A program made the translations under genes and the position numbers. Shown here in pieces: positions 20,824 through 31,000 of a DNA stretch of 64,000 nt. Origin of the DNA: Astropecten irregularis (Eukaryota > Echinodermata > Asteroidea > Paxillosida > Astropectinidae); contig OZ020248.1 of NCBI GenBank assembly GCA_963971285.1, positions 3,100,001 to 3,164,000 of the forward strand, given 5' to 3'. Each line of letters opens with the position of its first letter. Within the stretch, counting starts at the first letter, position 1. The notes under the pieces were generated by a model, which had not been told where the DNA came from, did not search any database, and was given only the letters and a program-made list of their open reading frames with translations.

Positions 20824-23800
20824 AGAAGTGTTGAAAAGAAAAATTCACTTTATTAGGTGTAGGCTTGTTATTAGAGAAAGGATCATTATGCTTGTGTGAC
20901 TCCATGGACACGACAGTGATGCTTGTACTTTGTAGTGTATGTAATCTCAGTGTGGTACCAGATGTAGGCATTTCAAGTATTTGACTGCAGCTATTATAAT
21001 GACTATTACTCATTGATTGTAAATACATTTTCTTATGACTTCCAGTAGAAACTTTAGAGATTTTTTTCTCCAAATCTCATCCGTGGTTCTATCTTTGATT
21101 GTCCATATGTGGCCTTGTATAGCTCATTAAGAAGGGAAAAAACGGACAAATGGAGAGACTCGTATTTGCAGGAGAGGACTTGTATATTTGAAAGGCTTGT
21201 CGGTTTTAATAGTGAAGGATACTCATCCAGAGACTTAGAAGCCTTTCTAAACCTTGGCTAAGGCTGCGGCTCAGGCTTTGTCTAATGTCAGGCTACAAGT
21301 GAAGTATATAGCTCAGGAGTGGCCTTCATTTTTGGCAATGAAGGCCAACACTTATCAAGGAACAGTCTGTATATAAAAAAAATTGAAGTCTCTATTTTGA
21401 CTTAATCTTGTCTTTTTGAAGCAAGACATTTGTAGCGTATATTCTTTCCCTTATGATTGCTTTATATAGTGGAGGGCTGTGGGTTTTTACTTTTACTTTT
21501 TCTGAATATGAATGCAAACTGGATGTGATTTTCGGTAATGAATGAAAATCCATTGGTTGTGTTTTTAGGCATGCATGTTGGAAGAAGAGTTTCAGTTTGA
21601 TATCCTATTATGTTTATAGTTGCAGACTATACAGTTTGATATTGAATTTTGTTTTCATAATTGATGAAACTTCAATTAGAAAGTTTCTTGATTTTATATC
21701 TTAGCGGACTTGGTAAATCCACGCCTGGTATGATACGTTCAAAGTCGGCCATTAATTCGACATCACGTGTCAACCTTTTATCAATCAATAGCAGTTGCTG
21801 TAGTCACCTGACCATGGGTTGACACAACTGTGGGCCTATACTTGTCCTAGTACTGATACTTTCAACCAAATTATTATAGGATTGATCTATATTTCTCTAT
21901 TTCTCCATCATCAGGAGACTAGAGCAGGCTAGTCGAAATGTTGAGATCTTACGAGAAGTACTTACAAAATAGAAGTGCGAAAGTAAAAACGATTCTTACA
22001 TGGTGTTTCCGCAAACCAATCCACATACCAATTGTCACCATACAAAGCCTCAAATCTTTCACGGACACATTCATTTCATTAAATGCATTTTTCCAATGGT
22101 TGCGCAGAACAGTTGGCAATTGTGATCCGATGCAATAACATGTTTTTTAAGGATGTATAATCAGATCCATCCATTTCACATTTTAGTAAAAATACGATTA
22201 ATTGATAATTGGCTACAGTCGCCATAGTTACAAGCTGTCAAATGAGATGTCACAACTCGTCTATAAATTTTGATTCATTGTCACTCGATAATAAATCAAT
22301 TTTACATGAAAACACCAATGCATGGTGTTTTTTTTATTAATGATATCTTAATTGAAACTCATTGTATTTAAATACTAGCATAATTTGTACCCAGAATTGA
22401 TTGAAACCATGAAGATTGATTCTTGAATGTTGTGTTATCGATGATGGAATCTAAATTGATGAATGGAACACATTTCTCAAGCTGCAAGAAATTGATATCA
22501 AATTTATGTACATTTGACAATTTTTGTCTGTACGATAATTATAAGCATCCTAAAACTGTGGACTTCAGCAATGCTGTCCTAAAGGCTATAACTCCGCAAG
22601 AATGTTGAAACACTGACACCTCATGACCTTAGGTGATGAACACCTTAATTACCAAAAAATATACCAAACTACTACTTCATTTTATAAGAAGAGAAGATCA
22701 AAGTTTTGGTACATTTTTATGATGGGACGATTGCAATATTACTATAAAAGTAATTCTTTTTTAAAGATTTTTTAAAACTGCTTCGTGAATTTGTCAAACT
22801 ACATTGATCATGCTGTTCAGAAGAAACAGAAATTACATGTATCGGTTATGCTATAATGAATGTATATAATATTATACTGTTATTTCAGAATAATAATTAG
22901 CAATCGTAGGTAGGCCTAGTTTTGGGTAAAGGATTTAATTGCTGTAAATAGGCATAGTATTATGTTCATAGAAATATGCTCTACATAGCCTTCATAATGG
23001 AGATAGGCATGTAAATTTGCTGGGTGTAACATGTATTTGGTAGTTTATACTGTGTATCAGATATTTAACTTCTAGTAAAATCTTTAGGGAAAAATAGTGC
23101 TTCAATCTTGCACTGTAAAATTTATTCAGTTTTTGTTAATTTAAAGTTTCTGACAGTAAAACTGAATTGCTTTAAATGCCATTAGATATTTAAATCTCTT
23201 TCATTTTTTTTAAGTAATAATTAATTATGCTTTTCGTTTTGGTTATAGGGCTATGGAGCATGTATTTGTCAGATTTGTGTTCCCTTTTTACTCTTTATTT
23301 GAGCCTTCATTCTTGAATCATTGGCCGTGCCACAATGATAAAGCAGACAATTTTGTTTTAACTTTTCTGACTGCATGTGTTGGTACACACCGCTGGTAAA
23401 GTGGTATGTCTTCATGAATAATCTTTGTGAACAGAATTATGATTGAACATGCTTTCCAGGGTTTTTCTCTGCCAAGCTTAGGTTTGGATGGATTGATTGA
23501 AGAATTTACAACAACACAAAAAGATAATAATTTCCGGGGAATGAAGGAAAAAGCATTAAAACTGTTTCTTAATGGCACCACATTGATAAAATATCTAAGT
23601 AAATTTAATGCATCCAAATTCTTCAAGAAATTGACAATCATTGCAAATTTGTTCAAAAAGGCAGTGTTATCTTTCTATACTTTATTAGATTTATATTTTG
23701 CTTTTTTAAGAATTATGCTAATTATTCATAACTTTTCAATCAAATCCTTATCTTAAATTCGCTACATTGGTATTTAAATGAAAATATAAAACATGTCATT

Positions 23801-24140
23801 GTAAATGTTACAACTTTCCTGAAATCTCTCGAATTTCGAGCTTTTGTCATGTTTATTTTGCATTTCAATTATTGCATCATTATATCTACATCATAATCAT
23901 GTATATAATTATATATATGTATGCTTGTGTATACAAGTTGGCAATTTAGAATATTGTGCAAAATAAAAACAGACTGAATAATGGTTTGCAGTGAGAACGT
24001 GGAGTTGATTGTTTGCCAAGTTACTTTGTAGTCTCTCCAATCAAATGGTTTTGTTAGTATTGTTTCAAATTCAAAAGTAAGGAGATTTTTAGTAAAATAA
24101 TGATGCTAGGTGCTTTTCAAACATTTCTACTTTCTTTCAG

Positions 24141-24245
24141 AAGCCGGGGTTTGCTCCTTGGATCGGCATGGCGGCGCTCTCGTATCTTTGGTGGCTTCAC
24201 ATTCAGCGCGATTTGATGAAATTGCGGTCTCTTAAAAAATGCTAA
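24141..24245 (+). CDS. Exon-like block, unknown small hydrophobic peptide
   Basis: Not recognised. After a strong acceptor (CTTTCTTTCAG) a GC-rich frame reads KPGFAPWIGMAALSYLWW, then a basic end (HIQRDLMKLRSLKKC) and TAA at 24243-24245. One hydrophobic helix followed by a basic tail resembles small single-pass membrane proteins in general. The codon content differs from the AT-rich surroundings. No upstream exon was identified, and the block could be untranslated. Confidence 0.3.
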   Translation, partial: KPGFAPWIGMAALSYLWWLHIQRDLMKLRSLKKC

Positions 24246-24417
24246 ACCTAACTTTAATCAATTTAAATTTGTGCTCACTCTTCCGGATTTACATTCCTTA
24301 ATGTCATGATTTCTCCCCGTGAAAATTCTTATAAAATTTACCTCATTGGGGAGGAGAATTAGACTAAAACATTGTTGTCAAGTTAACCATACCTTTTTGT
24401 TGTGCTATCTATTTCAG

Positions 24418-24557
24418 ACGACGCCGACAGAAAGATCCAAAATGGCTGCCGCCATTGAAAAACTTATGGACCAATCAGCAGCTAGGATTCGCGTGATATT
24501 CGATCTCTATAAAAAAACAAACGGATAGAAATCCACATCCGATAGTGCAGCAATGAG
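24418..24557 (+). other. Exon-like block, possible 5' UTR exon of the kinase gene
   Basis: Good acceptor (GCTATCTATTTCAG) and donor (ATGAG|GTATAA). It could splice to the acceptor at 24951-24953 just before the kinase start. A short frame (MAAAIEKLMDQSAARIRVIF and on to a stop at 24526-24528) lies inside. ATGGCTGCCGCCAT resembles a YY1 site. Coding status unknown. Confidence 0.3.
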
Positions 24558-24719
24558 GTATAAGCCTAGGCCCTATTTACTTATGTGTGAAACTACACAA
24601 TTATTTTTCCTTCATTTTCAAGGTTATATTTTGATATTTACTGATGGTTTACGGTTCTAAAATTCCACGGCAATGTTTTATAGAAGTGTGAACTTAAGAC
24701 AATAATTACGGTCCACCTG

Positions 24720-24953
24720 CAAAATAATTAGTCGCGTGCCATGCAGCACGTGTGCCAACAGCTCTCTGTCGATCAAAATTTACGCGCGTGTGATTGTTTG
24801 ACGCAACAATCGTCATCACACCAGCCTCACGCGTCGTGCGCATGTAAGATCGCGCGTAACAACGTGCGCGTAAAATCTAAAAAGCCCATGGAAACAAAAA
24901 CATCGACGCAGCGCAGTGCATGCATCGAGAACTAACTAGTGGTGACATTTCAG
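24720..24953 (+). promoter_or_regulatory. CpG-rich block upstream of the kinase gene
   Basis: Unlike the AT-rich neighbourhood, this stretch is dense in CpG (TTTACGCGCGTGTG, CTCACGCGTCGTGCGC, GATCGCGCGTAACAACGTGC). It ends in an acceptor-like ACTAACTAGT...TTTCAG 100 nt before the kinase ATG. Promoter role is inferred. Confidence 0.45.
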
Positions 24954-25057
24954 GGTATCCTGCCAGCGCCTACCACCAAGTTCGTGACTGTGGGGCATCA
25001 AGTCCGATTATTGATCAAATTCCTGGAGTTTTTGCTAAAAATTAGTTCCAGTGAGCG

Positions 25058-25213
25058 ATGGCGAATGAACGCATCTTCTACACGGATGAACCTCTTCATC
25101 TGAAGAAGAAAGGAGAAGGAGCATGGATGCCGGAGAAAGGCAAATCTGCATTGGATTCACTGCATCTTGATTTGCTAGATGAAGGCATCATCGGAGAGGG
25201 TCCATTCTCACAA
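25058..25213 (+). CDS. TSSK: TSSK-like exon 1 with start codon
   Basis: ATG in GCGATGGCG context after the CpG block; 52 codons ending GEGPFSQ at donor GTAACT. The glycine-rich loop is split by intron 1. Confidence 0.88.
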
Positions 25214-27934
25214 GTAACTTGGGCTCACAACCAAACTTTTTCCCTTTCATGATGATTTGATTTTCGTATATCAGTCACTGTGTTCTATCGAATCTTACCC
25301 CGTTTCAGACACAGGCGTTCCAGTGTCGCGCCGTACTAAATAGATTAGGAGCGACCCTATATAGGTCGACCCAATTCAGATTTAATTTTGGTTTCAAATC
25401 TTGCCTTTCATTTGGCTCGACGCTGGAACGCCTGTTTGAAACGAGGGCCGGGGTTACTGCCACAGTCATTAGGCCTAGCTTTTTCATGCAGTGGAGTAAC
25501 AAGGGTCCAATTTCTGAGCGTGCGCAAAATTTTCAAGAGGACGCTGGAGACATTTCTGTCTTTAGAAACCGAGATTTGAATCGGGGAATGATTTTGTGTT
25601 CACCCTCCATCTCTTGACCTATGTTTCTGGGGTTTTTTAATATAAAATAATACCTAGTAGGCTAATACTAATAGGCTAAAAGTTCTAAAAAATACTAAAA
25701 GTTTATGACAAAGATATTTCATAATTAATTTTTCATTTATCTTTCACAAGTTGCACAGAATTTCAAATGGATTTCCCAAAAGCTAAAACAAGTATTTTCT
25801 ATTTGGTGGTAAAGTGGACAAGTGTTTTTCGAACAGCACTATGTGCTTGGTAATGGTAAGAGTGTTTGTCCCATCCATAGACCTCCCTTTGCTACTATTA
25901 TCATACAAATTCCTTGTTTTTTTTTTTTTAATAGATCAGAAAAGTGTACTCCCAGAAGCTCAACAGGCATTTTGCCTTGAAGAAGATCAGCAAGTTGCGG
26001 GCTCCCCGTGAAGTAGTGGACAAGTATCTCCCTAGAGAGATTACCATAATGCAACAACTTGCTCATGAAAGACTGGTAAGAACCAAGTGAACCAAACAAC
26101 AAAATATAACTAAGGATGTGCACAGCTATTTACAATTTGCTATTAGAAAGCGGCTTTTAGAAATGAGAAGTTATTTAACTCCAATAGAAAGAAAAATAAT
26201 TGTTTCGATATGATAGACACTTGTTCATTAAATGGATTGATTGAATGATATAATTGGTAACTTGCGTTTTTTTAACCATTCTACATAGGTTGATATGGAA
26301 GCTGTGCTTGTGACTGACCATTACACATTCATACTAATGGAATACGTCCAGCATGGAGATTTGACCAACTACATCAATAAAAGGGGTACATTAATATATT
26401 AGCATGCTACTGGTTGACTAATAATATACTGGGGCCAATTTCATAAAACTGTTAAGCACAAACATTTGCTTAGCACGACATTTCTACCTTTATAACATGG
26501 TTAACAACCAAATTTCCATGTGTTGTGTATAACTTGAATATCAAATGGAATTTTTAATGGTGGTTTGTTTTATTGGGTGAGACATTTTTGTGCTAAGCAA
26601 ATGTTTGTGCTTAACAGTTTTATTAAATTGGCCCCTGTATGTATATAGAGTGGATGCATGTAGTGTGCCAATTGATTCCACAGCACTGAAGTCAACACCA
26701 CAAAGTATTTGTTTTGATGTCACAATTCAAATCACTATAGTGATATTTACAACTCCCATTAAGATTAAACCTAATGTTTCATGAAATTCAACTGAAGACC
26801 TGGGGCCAATTTCATGGAGCTGTTAAGCAAAAAAAATTGCTTAGCACAAGCTTTCATGCTCAATGAAACAAATCACCATAAAATTTTCATTTGCTCAATG
26901 AAACAAATCACCATAAAATTTTCATTTGATATTCATGGTCAGCGAACAACAACCCAAAAGAACAATCACGAGTGAAACACAACACATGGACATCTTGGTT
27001 GTTAATCCTATTTTTATTAAGACAGAAATTTCATGGTTAGCAATTTTTTTTGGTAAGCAGGGCCTTGAAATTGGCCCTTGTATGAGATTGTCACTGACTC
27101 ACTTGCTTATAGTTTTTTAATCTACATCATGAACACCAGCAGGATGGGCTCATGCACAACTACTACATGAACACCGACAAACTTATATATCAATTATATT
27201 TTCAACTTGACTAATTAACTCTCTGAGAATCTGTTGATCGTATTTTGTTATTTCAGGTCACCTATGTGAGGAGGAGGCTCGTATGTTGTTCCATCAACTC
27301 CTGGATGCTGTGAGCTACCTCCATGCCTTGGATGTGGTGCACAGAGATATTAAATGTGATAACATCATGCTAGATGAACATTACAACATCAAATTGGGAG
27401 GTGAGTAAAGTAAGATCGGTCTGGCTGCAGTGTTGCCTGCTAGTTTGCTTTTATTTATGTGCACAATTAGGTATTACACCTGTATTAGGGAGACAGGTTA
27501 GCATCTTAAATTGAATATTTGGGAGACATCAGGAATTAGTGAGACATTTCGTCCGTTCGATGTCTCCCTTAATATCAGCTACCATTTAAAGACATGTGGT
27601 GTCTATATTTTAATAGAAGACAGAAAATGCTCTCAATTTGAACATTGTATGCATCAAGTTCATTGGTTTGGAGGATGTTTAAAAATAGGTAAGTAAAGTT
27701 TTGTGCATGACCCTATTGGAATACCTTGCTAAGTACCCATCCTCGGTTATTCTTATCATCATTAATGTCAGTTTTCTGACAGAAAGTGTATTTTCAAAAC
27801 TGTGACTTTGTTTCCATGTTTCTTTGCTTTCCTGATTTTGGTCTGTTGTTGTTGTTGCTTCTGTTGCTGCTGCCTCTGCTGTTGATGCTCCTGCTTCTGT
27901 TGCGGCTGTTTCTATTACTGTTGCTGCTGCTGCT

Positions 27935-27966
<32 letters not shown>

Positions 27967-27998
27967 TGTTGCTGTTGATTCTATTGCTGTTGCTTCTA

Positions 27999-28034
<36 letters not shown>

Positions 28035-31000
28035 CTGCTTCTTCAATTGCTGTTGCTCCTATTGATGTTGCTGCTGCTGTTGCTGATGCTGCTGTTATCA
28101 CTGCTTTGGCAGCCAAACTCTCTCACCATATATACAATACTTGAATCTCAGTTTGATTGTGATGTAATTAATGCCATGGAATATTCACCGTAGAAGAGTA
28201 TATACATTTTGTCCAATTTTTCTCCAGATTTTGGCTTTGCTGCAATGTGTGAGGCGGGCCAGAAACTGACTGAGTTCTGTGGTTCCTATGCATACACTGC
28301 ACCTGAGGTACTGGCTGGAGAAATGTACGATGGCAAGAAAGCTGATGTATGGAGTATGGGTAAGCAGCCTAGATATCATGCTGTCTGTATGTAGTGCTGT
28401 GATATACACTGTTCCTATAGAAACTTTGCAGTTGAAGCCATGTTTGATGACTTTTGTCTACCGTGTGTTGCAGCCACATTATGAGCCAAATAGCATAGCT
28501 CAATCTATTTACTGGCCAATCTCAAAAGGAGTTTATGAAATATTTTCATTTCAGAGTTCTTAACCGTAAAGCAAAGTCATGCACTAAAATGCATTAATTG
28601 TCATCCTCAATAATGGGTGTTATTTTCCTATTGTTGGCTCTTTGTAGGAGTGGTGTTGTATGCCATGCTGTGCGGTCGTTTGCCATATCATGATGAAACA
28701 TTTGACATTTTGATTGATAACATCTACAATCCACAAGGGAAACTTCTCTTCCACAAGAAGGTGTCCAAAGGTAGGAATAACAACTTTCACTTTCCAAGTT
28801 TTAAAAAGTGAACAAAGAAATATTGTCTGGAGTGGGGTTCGGACCAGTGTACCGTTTTTCAGGTTGCAGCATTGCTGCATGTATCGATAAAATGATCCTT
28901 GGGATATAGTGGTATGTGAGTGGTTTCATGGCTTCTGACTGCCAAACAAACAAAGATAATTGACTACTAGGGACACCACCAACGTAGGGCTGGATAGCTC
29001 AGTTGGTAGTGTGATGGTGTACGGTATTCCGGAGGTCGCTGGTTCGAATCCTGCTCCAGTAAATTTTTCTTTGTTCACTTCCAATGACTTAAAATTCAGT
29101 CAGTTTCCCTTGTGGTTATTTAATGATTACTTTCCAAGTTAGATATTACATAGGTTTGTTTGTTTATTTATTTGTTTACCTTTTGGTGTTTGTTTATGTT
29201 TATTTTTGTTTAATTTTGCGATCTCGTGTCTTTTACGACTACAGACTGCCGTGACTTCGTTCGTAGCATGCTGAACCCCGATCCCAAAGCAAGAACAAGC
29301 ATCAGTAAGCTCAAACGAATGAACTGGCTGAACAAGCCCATTGATATGTCAACGGCTGAGTACAAGACCCCACAGTCATCATTTGAGTCTGTTGGTGAGT
29401 AGCCTCTGGAAGATGATGTTCATGCCTTTTCTGATAAACACACAATCATGATCTTCGTTCTGCTTCCAGCGGCTGATTTTTCCAAACAGTGTGAGATCAA
29501 TATGAACCAATAATTGCTAAGCAAAGTGTGACGGCACAATACAAATCACCATTGTGATACTGACAACTCATCTTAAGATCAATCTAAAAGCTTCGTGAAA
29601 TCCAGCCATGGGGCCGATTTCACCAAAATGTACTATGATCAATCTTTACTTGTCTCATTGGTATTGCCGTAAAGATTTGTATTGTGACATCTCTCTTTGC
29701 ATTAATTAATTCACATTTAACGGTAATATCATACTTTGGTAAGATACCAAAACAGAAATGTTCACAGATTTACGTATAAAAACTTACAGGGTATGAATAT
29801 GGTGGTGATAGAAATATACCGTTAAAAATTTTGCATCTGAAATGGTGTATTTATCCTGAAATTAGTAAAACAACGACCAGAAATCTTTTTGATCTTTTAA
29901 AAGATCAGAAATAAGAGAGAAAAATCTTAGGAAATACTGTGGCTGTTTTTCGCTGTTTTCTCAAAAAGTGGGCACTGGGCACCGTTTGGGACTGAAATTT
30001 TCACAGATGACTGTTATTGTATCTGTCTTGATATTTTTGCCCATGAATCTGTATTTCTTTGAAAAAAAACCAATGTATGATACTACCTTTAAGATTAATC
30101 TTGGTGTTTGGTGAAATTGACACCTTATCAGGTTGTCCATCTCTACACAAAGTGCTATGGAATAGAATCTGCATTGACCAGTTAAGAATACACAACAGAA
30201 TTAGAATACTGCATCTTTCTCTTTCTATTTCCTTTCATTCTAGGTCCCACCACTCCAGGCGGCCGTCCCCGACGTGCATCCCTCGACATGAACGCCGAAC
30301 ATGGATTCTCAGAAAGTCAAACCGTCAAGGAAAATGAGAAACAGCGCCCTCACACAGTCACTGATGTCCTCCGCGCCGTGGCAGTCAGACACGCGTAAGC
30401 CTTGCATAAATCACATTTTGGGACCATTTATGGCCTTTTACCTTCTGAGGTAAAGAAATTTCAAATCCTCAACTCATCCAGCCTATATGCTTGGTATGTT
30501 AATCAGTTTCTTGCCTTGAAATATTGATTTCATTGAAATACAGTGTAACCAAGCACCAGGGGCCATAGAGGTGTTTAAGCACCAAAAACCTTGGTAAACA
30601 ACATCAGTATGCCAGCCAAAACTCCTTATGAATGTTTTACTCAGCACAAAATGACTTGATACAAGTCAAAAGCAGTAAACATCACTTGAAGATTTGGTTG
30701 GTAATCCTGAGGGTTTGATCAAGGAAGAATTTTGTGCTTAAGCAGCTCAATGAAATTGGCCCCTGATGTCAAACCAGCAACAACTTGTACTGAGGCATGC
30801 AACTTCTCTGTATGATCTTTTGTTTCATTCTTGATGAATCGAATGACCAGACAATAATCCATTTGTGAGCCTTCAATCTGAATAGTATCTGGTACACAGG
30901 CTTTTTTCATTGGACATAAACACCCCAGTTTGAATTTCCCAAAGACACTGTTGCTATATCACATGATTCGGGGCAAGCTTTTGCATAGCGATACCCATCT

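Larger units (their letters stand above)
19741..24140. other. Probable NCX 3' UTR and intergenic DNA
   Basis: Contains a foldback-like element, an M3 MITE and an M1 MITE in its first 1.1 kb; 21236-21290 holds a lone foldback half. From about 21300 to 24140 it is AT-rich with no gene. AATAAA occurs at 23962-23967 and could end a long 3' UTR; earlier AATAAA motifs (near 22289) are alternatives. Confidence 0.5.
29395..30243. other. TSSK-like intron 7
   Basis: Almost wholly made of MITEs: an M3 copy (29472-29605) and a second M3 copy (29611-30126) interrupted by an M4 element. Confidence 0.7.

Noticed and set aside
21938-22138. 66-codon frame
   Set aside because: No similarity recognised and no splice or promoter context; chance frame.
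23427-23756. 109-codon frame in the exchanger 3' region
   Set aside because: AT-rich, Phe/Leu/Ile/Lys-heavy composition typical of chance frames; no motif and no promoter.
27679-28193. Long frames on both strands (poly-Leu, poly-Ala/Thr/Glu)
   Set aside because: They are products of the GTT/GCT triplet tract in a kinase intron; no splice sites or non-repetitive coding sequence support them.
28987-29060. Apparent tRNA gene with A and B boxes
   Set aside because: Acceptor and anticodon stems pair poorly and four relatives occur in the window, so it is a SINE head, not a tRNA gene.
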